Of a stretch of DNA of 11,515 bases, positions 1-8,532 are shown in pieces. How positions within the stretch are numbered: position 1 is the first letter of the stretch; the number at the start of each line of letters is the position of its first letter. The stretch covers positions 1 to 11,515 of the forward strand of contig CAMLJW010000136.1 of assembly GCA_946480485.1 (NCBI GenBank), given 5' to 3'. The position numbers and the translations under genes were made by a program. The notes beneath the pieces are model-generated. The model was given only the letters and a program-made list of their open reading frames with translations. It did not search any database and had not been told where the DNA came from. The stretch is from an uncultured Streptomyces sp. (GTDB lineage Bacteria; Actinomycetota; Actinomycetes; Streptomycetales; Streptomycetaceae).

Positions 1-74
1 CCGAGACCAAGCACCCTCCCCGAGGCGCGAAGCACCACTCATCACAGCCCTCCCCCACAACTCCAGGAGACCCC

Positions 75-1430
75 GTGCGCATCATCGCGGTGACCACGTT
101 CTCACTGCCCGTCGACTTCTCCCTCAGCAGCCTGATCGAGGACCGGGCGGCGATCGTGGAGCCGCTACGAACATGCTTCCCAGGACTCCAGCAACGGATG
201 TCCGAGCAAGACGGTTCCCAAACCGGGGACGACGACCACATCGTCCTGGACTACCCCGAACCGAACAACGCAGCGCGCATCAAGAACGCCCTGTTAGACG
301 GCACCATCCAGATACGGGACACCGAATCCGGCCTCGACTTCAACGCGCGGATCTACATCAGCAGTCTATCGATCGGATTCGCCGTACTGGAACTTCCACC
401 ATGCCCAGCCGACATCGACCTGCACCTCGACAGACCAGGCCACGGCCAAGGACTCAGAGAACTCGAGGCACCTTACCGCAGAGCCCTCGGCCACCACATC
501 CGTATCTGGTGCGAAAACATGCAACGCACCCTGACCCCCCTCAACTCCATCACCGACCGGCTCACCACCGACGGAATGCTCCCCGCCGCAAAGATGCTGT
601 GGTGGCATCGAATACTCCTCGACCCAGGCGAAAACATTCCCGTCAGCGTTCGCATCGGGATCGCCTGCCACCTGGGACAGGCGACCTGCTCGATCGGCTA
701 CCTCTTCACAAGCATCACAAACGCCGACGAGGAGTCCCTCCAGGAATACGTCAGCGGGCTGATCCTGGCCTCACAGAACTGGCTGATCATCGACGACGCC
801 ACCAGACTCACCGCAAGCCGACTGATGCGCATCGAGGCGGGTGAGCCATACAACCAGACAGAAATCGACCGGCAATACGACCAAATCCTCGACCTCACCA
901 ACAAAGCGACCTTCCGCAGCGTGGTCTTCAGCGAAAGCATCCGCTACATATCCAACGCAGAGCTGACCGTGAAAAACGCCGTGGACGAAGCATGGGGCAT
1001 CACCGAGGAAGGCCGAACCCTCACCGACCGCATGTCCGCCCTACGAGAAATCTTCAACCTCCGCCGCGAACACGTCGCAAACCGCCGCGACGAATCCCGC
1101 AACAAAGTCATCACCGCCCTCACCTCACTCACCGTCCTCCAATGCATCTTCGCCTGGTACGACTTCTACACCCAAAACGACGTCACACCCGGCCCCACAC
1201 CACGCCCCCTCATATCCACTGCCACACTGGCCCTCACCATCACCAGCCTCGCCGTAATACCCCTCACCACCCACCTCTACAAAAAAATCTCCACATACCT
1301 ACGACACAACACGAATCGCCGTACTACGCGCTCAGCCACACGATCATGGACGGCCGCCTGCCGCGCTCGGGCGACCCGGTCGGCATCAAGCAGGAGACGT
1401 GGTCCCACCAGGAGACGTGATCCCTGCTGA
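75..1430 (+). CDS. Unrecognised protein with two C-terminal membrane helices; chimeric C-terminus
   Basis: I do not recognise this family. The GTG start at 75 is chosen because an AGGAGA ribosome binding site lies at 64-69. Residues 1-300 look like a soluble mixed alpha/beta region rich in Trp, Arg and acidic residues. Residues 300-343 are charged and helical (around NLRREHVANRRDESRNK). Two hydrophobic segments follow at about 344-362 and 379-401, joined by a short Pro-rich loop. A large soluble N-terminus, a charged helix and a terminal helix pair resembles the layout of RMD1/DUF155 or CorA-like proteins, but that is shape only. The DNA is markedly C-rich on this strand: about 55 C to 16 G in 1141-1260 by hand count. 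From about residue 411 the protein becomes an Arg/Ser/Thr-rich tail of out-of-frame character, and the C-richness ends, so the native C-terminus was probably replaced. Existence as a gene is fairly sure; function is unknown. Confidence 0.75.
   Translation: MRIIAVTTFSLPVDFSLSSLIEDRAAIVEPLRTCFPGLQQRMSEQDGSQTGDDDHIVLDYPEPNNAARIKNALLDGTIQIRDTESGLDFNARIYISSLSIGFAVLELPPCPADIDLHLDRPGHGQGLRELEAPYRRALGHHIRIWCENMQRTLTPLNSITDRLTTDGMLPAAKMLWWHRILLDPGENIPVSVRIGIACHLGQATCSIGYLFTSITNADEESLQEYVSGLILASQNWLIIDDATRLTASRLMRIEAGEPYNQTEIDRQYDQILDLTNKATFRSVVFSESIRYISNAELTVKNAVDEAWGITEEGRTLTDRMSALREIFNLRREHVANRRDESRNKVITALTSLTVLQCIFAWYDFYTQNDVTPGPTPRPLISTATLALTITSLAVIPLTTHLYKKISTYLRHNTNRRTTRSATRSWTAACRARATRSASSRRRGPTRRRDPC
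1308..1420 (+). pseudogene. Possible coding remnant in a second frame across the end of the first gene
   Basis: From about 1308 a frame different from that of the 75-1430 gene reads as ordinary protein with GC-rich third positions (YYALSHTIMDGRLPRSG, then DPVGIKQETWSHQE) until a TGA at 1418-1420. The frame read by the upstream gene over the same bases gives only a low-complexity Arg/Ser tail. I read this as the end of another, unidentified gene joined to the C-rich gene at about 1305. A frameshift inside one gene is the alternative. After the stop, 1421-1594 holds nothing I can assign; a 55-codon open frame from 1456 has no convincing ribosome binding site. Confidence 0.3.
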
Positions 1431-1594
1431 CGCTCTACCAAGGCGCTTGGGACGGTCATGGACGGCCTGCCAGAATCCGTCCCGGGCACCGATCCGGACC
1501 GCTGCACGGTGACCGCCATCGGCAGAGGTCTGCGGCGGGCGGTCGGCGCTGTCCGCACTGGACGCGCCGGCCACCCCAGGGCCCCGACCGGGCG

Positions 1595-2149
1595 CTACCG
1601 GCGAAAGGTGACCGGGATGTAGAGGTCGTAGGTGCGGTCGTTGGTCGCGGTAAAGTCGGCCCGGGTCACGATCGCGCACTTCACGTCGATGTCGCACACC
1701 GTGCCGTCCGCCAGCTGGGGCTTCAGCTTGAGCGTGGCGTAGAAGGAGCCGCCCGGCCCGTAGCGGGAGGTGATGCCGGGCGTTCCGGTGTCGGTGTTGG
1801 TCACCCGGTGCGCGGCACCGCTGGTGTCTCCGGCGCCCCTGCCCAGGCAGGGTGTCGGACGAGCGGTGTATGTGGCGGGGTCGTCCACGTCGACCGAGTC
1901 GGGGACAACGCAAAGGGCGATGAAAATGCCCTGGTCGGTGTTGTAGCCCGCCCCGAACACCGGCACGTGCTGTCCTTGGGCCGACAGGGTTGTGGGCGCG
2001 GCGAGTGTCAGGTTGTACGTGTCGCCGTCGGTTGTGGTGGTCTGTCGGGTCTTGACGGTCAGGGGCGCCGCCGAGGCGGAGGTGGCCAGGCCAATGGTGA
2101 GGGCGGCTGCGACGGCCGTGACCGCAGCGGCGCGAGTAATACGTGACAT
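1595..2149 (-). CDS. Small secreted protein, possibly neocarzinostatin-like fold
   Basis: This 184-residue protein begins with a classic signal peptide: MSRITR, then a hydrophobic Ala-rich stretch to about residue 25, then SASA-AP as a likely signal peptidase I site near residue 28. The ATG at 2149 is chosen because it places the basic N-region at the start; no good Shine-Dalgarno precedes it, and in-frame starts further upstream (2170, 2227) would add unusual residues before the signal. The mature part is Thr/Gly-rich and predicted to be all beta, with four Cys (80, 101, 152, 158) that could form two disulfides. The phrases GAGYNTDQGIFIALC, TPCLG, GGSFYATLKL and CAIVTRADF, ending in YDLYIPVTF, recall actinobacterial secreted proteins of the neocarzinostatin type, some near HtaA haem-uptake genes. 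No chromophore or haem role can be claimed. It is transcribed away from the insertion sequence and PKS and appears monocistronic. Confidence 0.85.
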   Translation of the reverse strand: MSRITRAAAVTAVAAALTIGLATSASAAPLTVKTRQTTTTDGDTYNLTLAAPTTLSAQGQHVPVFGAGYNTDQGIFIALCVVPDSVDVDDPATYTARPTPCLGRGAGDTSGAAHRVTNTDTGTPGITSRYGPGGSFYATLKLKPQLADGTVCDIDVKCAIVTRADFTATNDRTYDLYIPVTFRR

Positions 2150-2256
2150 GGGGGGAGTAAACCCTTCCATCGAGGAGGAATCAGCTCTCCCGCAGTAAGT
2201 TACTTGTGGTCGGCAACGGCCCCTCACCCGGGGTCACTTGGAACTTAGCGCTACCC

Positions 2257-2266
2257 CTGGCGCACC
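2257..2266. repeat. Left copy of 10-bp target-site duplication of ISAs1-like copy 1
   Basis: CTGGCGCACC abuts the left inverted repeat of the insertion sequence at 2267 and is repeated exactly at 3093-3102, just outside the right inverted repeat. ISAs1-family elements are known to duplicate about 8-10 bp of target, so this fixes both element ends. Confidence 0.9.
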
Positions 2267-2286
2267 CACGGCCCCGGCGTAGTTCC
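2267..2286 (+). repeat. Left terminal inverted repeat, ISAs1-like copy 1
   Basis: CACGGCCCCGGCGTAGTTCC. It pairs with 3073-3092 with two mismatches and is identical to 9159-9178 in copy 2. Confidence 0.9.
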
Positions 2287-2312
2287 TCTCTGTCCGGTTT
2301 GGTGATGGTTGA

Positions 2313-3003
2313 TCAGATGCCGTAGACGGCGAAGGCGTCGCGGTGGTTGAGGAGGTCGCGGCGGGCGTGGGCGATGTTGGCGCGTCCGGCGAGGCGGGTG
2401 GTGCTGATGGCGAGGTTGCGGAAGGTGGCCATCGCTCGGGGCGCGGTTCCGGTCCTGAGCTGGGAGTTGTCCTCGTGGAAGGTGACGTCCCGCACCCAGT
2501 GGATCTTGTTTTCGATGGTCCAGTGTGATTTCTCGTAGTGGTTGAGGTGGGTGGGGCCTCGAGGCCGGCGGGCAGGCTGGTGACGCCGTGGGCGATTTCC
2601 TTGCTTGTCCAGTCGCCGTCCAGGTCGCCACTGTCGCGGCGGAGCCTGAAGACCTGGGCGGCACCGGGGAAGAGGGAGTGATCGGCGGGGCGGTGCGGAT
2701 GGTGCGGCGCTCCACGCGCCAGATCGCCGTGATCGAGTCACCGCCGACCACCAGCGTTGCGCACGCGGTCAGTACCAGAACCACCGTCAAGGGGTGCCGC
2801 CGCCCCCGCTTCGCACGCCGGTCCGGAACCTGCTGCAAAACCTCCTGGCCAGCGCGGACTCCACATCCAAGGGACCCGAGGAGAGCTCGGCCTCCCACAG
2901 CGCGAGGTCGGCGAGCTAGCCAACGGCAGGCGAGATCAGCGAAGATGTGGGCACGAGCGCGACTCCTGTGACGATCTTTTGGCCTAGAGACCTGAAAGAT
3001 CAT
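2313..3003 (-). pseudogene. ISAs1-family transposase, deleted and frameshifted
   Basis: Three frames must be joined to read this remnant of a DDE transposase. The N-terminal frame (from 3003 down) has the family's opening, VLQQVPDRRAKRGRRHPL followed by a hydrophobic stretch and GGDSITAIW. It jumps straight to RVERRTIRT, a motif that normally lies far downstream, so roughly the middle half with the catalytic acidic residues is missing. Near 2684-2692 the frame changes to one reading [16 protein letters not shown] and [14 protein letters not shown]. Near 2552-2562 it changes again to the last frame, [19 protein letters not shown] then [15 protein letters not shown], ending FAVYGI at the stop 2313-2315. 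Family transposases are usually about 370-440 residues; under 230 codons remain here. The start is uncertain. Not functional. Confidence 0.85.
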
Positions 3004-3072
3004 CAGAGGTCGCGCTCTTCCTGCAACTCAAGCCCACGAGCTGGCAGGAACACAGACAGACCGACTCAAGCT

Positions 3073-3092
3073 GGAACTATGCCGGGGCAGTG
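3073..3092 (-). repeat. Right terminal inverted repeat, ISAs1-like copy 1
   Basis: GGAACTATGCCGGGGCAGTG on the + strand, the partner of 2267-2286. The corresponding end in copy 2 (9289-9308) differs by one base. Confidence 0.9.
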
Positions 3093-3102
3093 CTGGCGCA
3101 CC
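3093..3102. repeat. Right copy of 10-bp target-site duplication of ISAs1-like copy 1
   Basis: CTGGCGCACC, an exact repeat of 2257-2266. The same ten bases plus GGCAT also follow the right end of copy 2 at 9309-9323, which is not explained by simple transposition. Confidence 0.9.
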
Positions 3103-3106
3103 GGCA

Positions 3107-3192
3107 TGGTCATAAATTAATTTGCGCAGGAAGCAACAAGAGACTCGCAGCGGTGAGGCCCGTAATTTCAGTGGTTTCGAACGGAGCAGTCT
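3107..3192 (+). promoter_or_regulatory. Leader of the PKS gene; AT-rich patch and ribosome binding site
   Basis: Only about 85 bp separate the insertion sequence's flank from the PKS start. An AT-rich patch unusual for this DNA (3110-3123, CATAAATTAATTT core) contains TAAATT at 3113-3118, which fits a -10 box (TANNNT). No TTGAC-like -35 lies at a normal distance, so promoter activity is a guess. GGAG at 3183-3186, six bases before the ATG at 3193, is a clear ribosome binding site. Any older promoter further upstream would have been displaced by the insertion sequence. Confidence 0.35.
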
Positions 3193-6100
3193 ATGAATTC
3201 CTCTGAACGACAACTCGCGGACAGTGAGCCGATCGCCATCGTCAGTATGGCCTGCCGGTACCCGGGTGATGTGTCGTCCCCCGAGGGACTGTGGCAGTTA
3301 GTGACGGAGGGAAGGGATGCAATATCCCCCTTTCCGGACAACCGCGGCTGGGATCTGGAGACGCTGTTCGATCCAGACGCGGTCGGCAGATCCTCCACCC
3401 GACACGGTGGATTCCTGCATAACGCCGCGGATTTCGATCCCGAGCCCTTCGGTATATCGCCGAAGGAGGCCATGGGGATGGACCCCCAGCAGAGAATGCT
3501 GCTCGAGACGTCGTGGGAATTACTGGAGCGGGCGGGAATCGCTCCGACGTCTGTCCGGGACAGCAGCACCGGCGTGTTTGTGGGACTCATGTATAACGAC
3601 TATTGGGCCCGGTTCGTCAATGACGGACACCATCGCACCGCGGAACTGACACTGGGGTCGGCGCCGAGCGTGGCAGTCGGCCGGATCTCCTACGTTCTGG
3701 GATTACATGGCCCGTCGGTCGCGGTGGACACGGCCTGCTCCTCCTCGCTTGTCGCGATCCACTGGGCGATGCAGGCGTTGCGGGCCGGGGAGTGCCCATT
3801 AGCCGTGGTGGGCGGCGCGACGGTGATGTCGACTCCCAACTCGTTTGTCACCTTCAGTAAGATGCAGGGCCTGTCCCCGGACGGCAGGTGCAAATCCTAT
3901 GCAGGCGCCGCGGATGGTACCGGTTGGGGCGAGGGGGTAGGCCTGCTGCTCCTGGAGCGACTGTCCGACGCCCGGCGCAACGGCCACCCGGTGCTCGCGC
4001 TGATCCGTGGAAGTGCCGTCAATTCCGACGGTTCCTCCAAGCGCTTGACCACACCGAGTGGGCCTGCTCAGGAGCAGGTCATCCTCGGCGCCCTTGCAAG
4101 CGCGGGACTGTCCCCCGCAGATGTCGACGTCGTCGACGGACACGGTACCGGCACGGCCCTGGGCGATCCGATCGAGGCCGAGGCGCTACTGGCCACCTAC
4201 GGGCAGACCCGGGAGACACCCCTGCTACTGGGCTCGGTCAAGTCCAACATCGGTCATTCCCAGGCTGCCGCGGGGGTCGGAGGCATCATCAAAATGGTGC
4301 AGGCCATGCGGTACGGCACGGTACCCAGGACCCTGCATGTCGACCAGCCGTTGCCGCAGGTGGACTGGTCCGGCGGCTCGGTGGAACTCGTGGTGCGGGA
4401 ACGGCCCTGGCCGCAGTCACACCGCCCCCGCCGGGCCGCGGTGTCCGGGTTCGGTATCGGCGGCACCAACGGGCACGTCATCCTGGAACAAGCGCCCGAC
4501 GAGGAGCGCGAGTCGCCGACTGGCACCGGGCCGGCGGTGCCGTGGCTGCTGTCCGGAGCCAGTGCGGAGGCGCTGCGTGCTCAGGCCGATGAGCTGAGCA
4601 CCGTCGCCCCCCGGCCCACCGTCGATGTGTCCTGGACCCTGGCCGTGGGGCGGTCGGCGCTCAAGTACCGCGCCGCCGTTCCGGCGGGTGACCACGAGGC
4701 GCTCGCCGCACTCGCGGCCGGCGAACGGCATCCGGCGGTGATTTCCGGCCAGGCCGGTGATCACCGGCTGGCGGTGCTGTTCACCGGTCAGGGCTCGCAG
4801 CGGCAGGACATGGGGGTCGCGCTGAGCGAGTTCTTCAGCGTCTTCGCCAAGTCGTTCTCGGAGGTCTGCGAGGGGCTGGACCGTCATCTCGAACGCCCGC
4901 TGCGGGAGGTGATATCCGACCACCCCGATCTGCTGCACCGCACCGACTTCGCGCAGGCCGGCATCTTCGCCTACGAGGTGGCGATGTACCGACTTCTGGA
5001 GTCATGGGGTGTCAGGCCCGATTACCTGGCCGGTCATTCGGTCGGTGAACTGGTGGCGGCACATGTGGCAGGGGTACTCGACCTTGCTGATGCCGCCGCG
5101 ATGGTGACCGCACGTAGCCGGCTGATGAGCGCCCTGCCCGCCGGCGGTGCGATGGTCGCGGTGGAAGCCGACGAGGCGGAAGCGGCCGACGTTCTGGCGG
5201 GCGTGACGGGCGTAGTCGTGCTGGCCGCCGTCAACGGCCCGCGATCGGTGGTCCTTTCCGGCCAGGACGCGGCCGTGGCGGCGGCTGCCGGGGTGTTCGA
5301 AGCCCGGGGCCGCCGGACACGTCGTCTTCTGACGAGCCACGCGTTCCACTCGCCTCTGATCGAACCGATGCTTGCCGACTTCCGCACGGCGATCACGAAC
5401 ACGGCCTTCCGCGCACCGCAGATCCCGATCATCTCGACTGCGACCGGGCTGCGGGCCACCGCCGAGGAACTCGCCGTACCCGAGTATTGGGTGAACCAGG
5501 CCCGCCATACGGTGCGGTTCGCGGACGGGGTACGGACCCTGGACGCCTCCGGTGTCACCGCCTATCTGGAAGTAGGTCCCAGCAGCGCGCTCGCGTCCCT
5601 GGTCGAGGAGAACACCGCGGCTGCGGCCCCCGTCGTCGCCACTACTAGCCGCAACCGGACCGGTGAGGTCTCCGCCGCTCTCGACGCACTGTCCCACCTG
5701 CACGTCAACGGTCTCCCGGTGGACTGGGAGGCGGTCTTCGCCGGCACTGGCGCCCGACACATCGAGCTGCCCACGTACCCCTTCCGAAGGAAGCGGTACT
5801 GGCAGGACCGGCGGATACCCAGAACCGTAGGCGGCAACAGCCTCGGACATCCGCTCCTGAACCACTCCGGGCCGGTTCCCGGAACCGGTCGAACGCTCTG
5901 CTGGGGCACGCTCTCGACGGCCTATCAGCCATGGCTTGCCGACCACGTGGTCGGGGGCCGGGTCATCCTGCCCGCCACCGCGTTCGTCGAACTCGCCGGG
6001 CGGGCGGGCGATGAGGTGCAGTGCCCGGTGACAGAGGAACTCGTCGTCCACACGCCCCTGGTTCTGCCGTCGCCGGGTGAGGTGTTGGTGCAGGTCCTGG

Positions 6101-8532
6101 TGGGCGAACCCGACGAGCAGGGCCGGCGCAGTGTCGAGGTGTACACATGCCCGGCCGAGGACAGAGCGCGGGAGAACTGGTCCCAGCACGCCACCGGGAC
6201 GCTGACGCCCGACGACGACAGCCCGGTGGATGTTCCGGAGTTCGGAGAGTGGCCGCCGCCCGGCGCCATCCCGGTGGACGTCGGGAGCGGGTACGCCGCG
6301 CTCGCGGACGAGGGACTGGAGTACAGGTCCGCATTCCAGAACGTGAAGGCTGCGTGGCGGCGGGGCGACGAGGTGTTCGCCGAGGTCCTCCTGGCGAAGG
6401 AATGGCGTTCTCAGGACCAGGGCTTCCGGCTGCACCCCGCGCTCTTCGATGCGGCGCTGCACGCGTTGGTGCTCGCGTCACCGCGCGAGGCTACCGAGGA
6501 CGCCGGTATCCGGCTGCCGTTCGCCTTGAAGGACGTGCGGCTGTTTGCCGCGGATGTGCACAAGGTACGGGTACGGCTACGGCGCACCGATGACGGTGAC
6601 CTCTCTCTCGATCTGTTCAGTCCGCACGGGGCGCCGGTGGCGCGCGCGGGGTCGGTGGTCACCAAGGCCGCCCCGCTTGGTGGTGCCTCGGGCGCGTCGG
6701 CGGGATCCCTGTACGCAATAGAGTGGACCGCCATCGGGCCGAGCCGCGGGGGCACCACGGCCGCGGCGGACGCGGTGGTGCGTTGTGAGGGCGAGAGCAG
6801 CGGTCCGAACACCGTCGCCGCAGTGCATACTGCGACCTCCGCGGCACTGAATGTGCTCCAGAACTGGATCGCCGACGAATCCCACCAGGGCGGTCGGCTG
6901 GTACTGGTGACCCGGAACGCCACCGCGGCGGATCCCGATCTGGCCGCAGCCGCGGTCTGGGGCCTCGCCAGGACCGCTCAAATGGAGCATCCCGACCGGG
7001 TGGTGCTGATCGACCTCGACGGCAGCACCGCGTCCGAGGAGGCACTGCCTGCTGCAATGGCATCCGGAGAGCCACAGCTCGCTCTGCGGGGCGGCGCGAC
7101 GCTGGTACCGCGATTCGTCAGGCGGGAGGGGGACTCCGGCGGCGCCATCGACACCAGCGGCACGGTCCTGATCACCGGTGGCACCGGCTCGCTCGGCTCC
7201 CTGCTGGCCGGGCATCTGGCCACCGCGCACGGTGCCAGGAACCTGCTGCTGGTGAGCCGGAGCGGTATGGCAGCAGACCGGCTCGCGGAGCTTCGGGCCG
7301 GTCTCCCGGACGACACCCGAGTGCAGGTCGTCGCCTGCGACGTCGCTGACGAGGCGGCATTGGCCCGGTTGTCCGGCGAGGCGCAGCCACCGCTGAGCGC
7401 GATCGTCCATGCCGCCGGGGTGCTCGACGACGGGGTACTGGGAGCCCTGACACCGGACCGGGTAGCCACGGTGTTTCGTCCGAAGGTTGACGCGGCCTGG
7501 CACTTGCACGAACTGGCGGAGCGCGCCGGCATCACCTCGTTCGTCCTGTTCTCCTCCATCACAGGCCAGGTCGGCAGTCCGGGCCAGGGCAGTTACGCCG
7601 CCGCCAACTCCTTCCTCGACGCGCTGGCCAGATACCGTACGGCCCGGGGCATGCCGGCGCTGTCGCTGGCCTGGGGGCCGTGGGGACACGGCACAGGGAT
7701 GGCCGCGGACCTCATCGATACGGGGCCGCTGACGCCCCTGTCGGCCGAGGACAGCCTCGCCCTGTTCGACAGCGCTCTCGGCGCCGGCACCGACGTCCTC
7801 GCACCGATCCTGGTGAACCGGCGAAAACTGGGCCCCAGCCGGATGCCCGTCCCGGCAGTGCTGCAGGCAATGGTGCGAACCACCCGCTCCGGCGGCACAG
7901 CGAGCGACACCGTGACCGGCCCGTCGGCATGGCGGGCACGCCTAGCAAGGCTGCCCGTGAACGAACGGCTGGCAGAGATGACGACCCTCGTCCGTTCCGA
8001 GGCAGCTGACATCCTCGGTTATTCTGAGGCGAGTGCCATGCCATCCGGGCAGACTTTCGGGTCACTCGGATTCGATTCGCTGGGAAGCATTACCTTCCGC
8101 AATCGGCTGAACGCGGCCACCGGGCTGCGGCTGCCTACCACCATCGCGTTCGACGTGCCGACCCTAGAAAAGCTGGGCGCGTACTTGCTCGATCTGCTGA
8201 CGGAGCGGCAGCCGACAGCAGACCCCTCGCTGGCGCCGCAAGCGCCGGCCGGGGGGCGGCTCGCCTCGTTCTACCGCGGAGTGTGCGAATCCGGCGACTT
8301 CATCGCAGCGATGAACCTTCTGATAGCCGCGTCCCGGGCACTGCCGACATTCGGCGCCGAGACCAGCCGGCAGCACGTCGTCCAGCCGACCCGGATGGCA
8401 AGCGGTCCCAACGGGCCGGCACTGGTCTGTTTTCCGAGCTTCTTCCCTCCGGCGGGCCTCGGCACCTACGGCAGGTTCGCAGAGTGCTTCGAAGGCGATC
8501 GGGACATGTTCGAAATCCAGTATCCAGGCTGA
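3193..8532 (+). CDS. Type I polyketide synthase module KS-AT-DH-KR-ACP, truncated in its TE by a frameshift
   Basis: This encodes one extension module that would add a malonyl unit and reduce and dehydrate it to an alkene. KS spans about 12-435, with active Cys182 in DTACSSS, His317 in VDGHGTGT (commonly EAHGTGT) and His355 in KSNIGHS. AT spans about 527-805, with GHSVGE (Ser616) and HAFH (716-719), the malonyl-CoA signature. DH spans about 884-1160, with [10 protein letters not shown] (His918) and [10 protein letters not shown] (Asp1086). KR spans about 1172-1505, with GGTGSLG, the LDD motif (1411-1413) of B-type ketoreductases, FSS, Tyr1468 and Asn1472. ACP spans about 1588-1670, with GFDSL (Ser1629). 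From about 1690 a thioesterase begins (LVCFPSF) but stops at TGA 8530-8532 after EIQYPG; the rest lies in another frame to 9122. No ER or second module is present. Only about 11 residues precede the KS, so the usual docking helix is absent. The start has GGAG six bases upstream. Confidence 0.95.
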   Translation: MNSSERQLADSEPIAIVSMACRYPGDVSSPEGLWQLVTEGRDAISPFPDNRGWDLETLFDPDAVGRSSTRHGGFLHNAADFDPEPFGISPKEAMGMDPQQRMLLETSWELLERAGIAPTSVRDSSTGVFVGLMYNDYWARFVNDGHHRTAELTLGSAPSVAVGRISYVLGLHGPSVAVDTACSSSLVAIHWAMQALRAGECPLAVVGGATVMSTPNSFVTFSKMQGLSPDGRCKSYAGAADGTGWGEGVGLLLLERLSDARRNGHPVLALIRGSAVNSDGSSKRLTTPSGPAQEQVILGALASAGLSPADVDVVDGHGTGTALGDPIEAEALLATYGQTRETPLLLGSVKSNIGHSQAAAGVGGIIKMVQAMRYGTVPRTLHVDQPLPQVDWSGGSVELVVRERPWPQSHRPRRAAVSGFGIGGTNGHVILEQAPDEERESPTGTGPAVPWLLSGASAEALRAQADELSTVAPRPTVDVSWTLAVGRSALKYRAAVPAGDHEALAALAAGERHPAVISGQAGDHRLAVLFTGQGSQRQDMGVALSEFFSVFAKSFSEVCEGLDRHLERPLREVISDHPDLLHRTDFAQAGIFAYEVAMYRLLESWGVRPDYLAGHSVGELVAAHVAGVLDLADAAAMVTARSRLMSALPAGGAMVAVEADEAEAADVLAGVTGVVVLAAVNGPRSVVLSGQDAAVAAAAGVFEARGRRTRRLLTSHAFHSPLIEPMLADFRTAITNTAFRAPQIPIISTATGLRATAEELAVPEYWVNQARHTVRFADGVRTLDASGVTAYLEVGPSSALASLVEENTAAAAPVVATTSRNRTGEVSAALDALSHLHVNGLPVDWEAVFAGTGARHIELPTYPFRRKRYWQDRRIPRTVGGNSLGHPLLNHSGPVPGTGRTLCWGTLSTAYQPWLADHVVGGRVILPATAFVELAGRAGDEVQCPVTEELVVHTPLVLPSPGEVLVQVLVGEPDEQGRRSVEVYTCPAEDRARENWSQHATGTLTPDDDSPVDVPEFGEWPPPGAIPVDVGSGYAALADEGLEYRSAFQNVKAAWRRGDEVFAEVLLAKEWRSQDQGFRLHPALFDAALHALVLASPREATEDAGIRLPFALKDVRLFAADVHKVRVRLRRTDDGDLSLDLFSPHGAPVARAGSVVTKAAPLGGASGASAGSLYAIEWTAIGPSRGGTTAAADAVVRCEGESSGPNTVAAVHTATSAALNVLQNWIADESHQGGRLVLVTRNATAADPDLAAAAVWGLARTAQMEHPDRVVLIDLDGSTASEEALPAAMASGEPQLALRGGATLVPRFVRREGDSGGAIDTSGTVLITGGTGSLGSLLAGHLATAHGARNLLLVSRSGMAADRLAELRAGLPDDTRVQVVACDVADEAALARLSGEAQPPLSAIVHAAGVLDDGVLGALTPDRVATVFRPKVDAAWHLHELAERAGITSFVLFSSITGQVGSPGQGSYAAANSFLDALARYRTARGMPALSLAWGPWGHGTGMAADLIDTGPLTPLSAEDSLALFDSALGAGTDVLAPILVNRRKLGPSRMPVPAVLQAMVRTTRSGGTASDTVTGPSAWRARLARLPVNERLAEMTTLVRSEAADILGYSEASAMPSGQTFGSLGFDSLGSITFRNRLNAATGLRLPTTIAFDVPTLEKLGAYLLDLLTERQPTADPSLAPQAPAGGRLASFYRGVCESGDFIAAMNLLIAASRALPTFGAETSRQHVVQPTRMASGPNGPALVCFPSFFPPAGLGTYGRFAECFEGDRDMFEIQYPG

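Larger units (their letters stand above)
2267..3092 (-). mobile_element. ISAs1-family insertion sequence, internally deleted (copy 1, 826 bp)
   Basis: The ends are inverted repeats: CACGGCCCCGGCGTAGTTCC at 2267-2286, and the complement of 3073-3092, which reads CACTGCCCCGGCATAGTTCC, matching at 18 of 20 positions. Identical 10-bp direct repeats flank the element. The minus strand carries remnants of an ISAs1-family (H-repeat) transposase. At 826 bp it is shorter than a complete ISAs1 element (usually about 1.2-1.5 kb); the missing part is the centre of the transposase. It lies between the secreted-protein gene and the PKS, in the same orientation as the 150-bp derivative at 9159-9308. It cannot move by itself but could be mobilised in trans, since both ends are present. 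Confidence 0.9.

Noticed and set aside
1456..1620. 55-codon plus-strand frame from ATG 1456
   Set aside because: No ribosome binding site; Arg-rich; it runs into the antisense of the secreted-protein gene.
2588..2971. Plus-strand frames through the insertion sequence
   Set aside because: They are antisense to recognisable transposase segments and have no motifs of their own.
5002..6462. 486-codon open frame on the minus strand inside the PKS
   Set aside because: It lies antisense to the AT-DH region, whose motifs are unambiguous; long antisense frames are expected in GC-rich coding DNA. Its protein is Arg/Gly/Pro-rich with no recognisable motif.
6577..7689. 370-codon open frame on the minus strand inside the PKS
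   Set aside because: Antisense to the DH-KR region, low complexity and no start signal; a composition artefact.
8283..8528. Upstream part of the TE frame, with an ATG at 8283
   Set aside because: Before 8529 this frame gives Arg/Ser-rich nonsense, while the PKS frame reads normal ACP-TE linker and TE; only 8529-9122 is real TE sequence.
8521..8532. Programmed -1 frameshifting as the way to make the full TE
   Set aside because: No slippery X-XXY-YYZ heptamer precedes the stop, and such signals are not known for PKS thioesterases; a simple one-base deletion is more likely.
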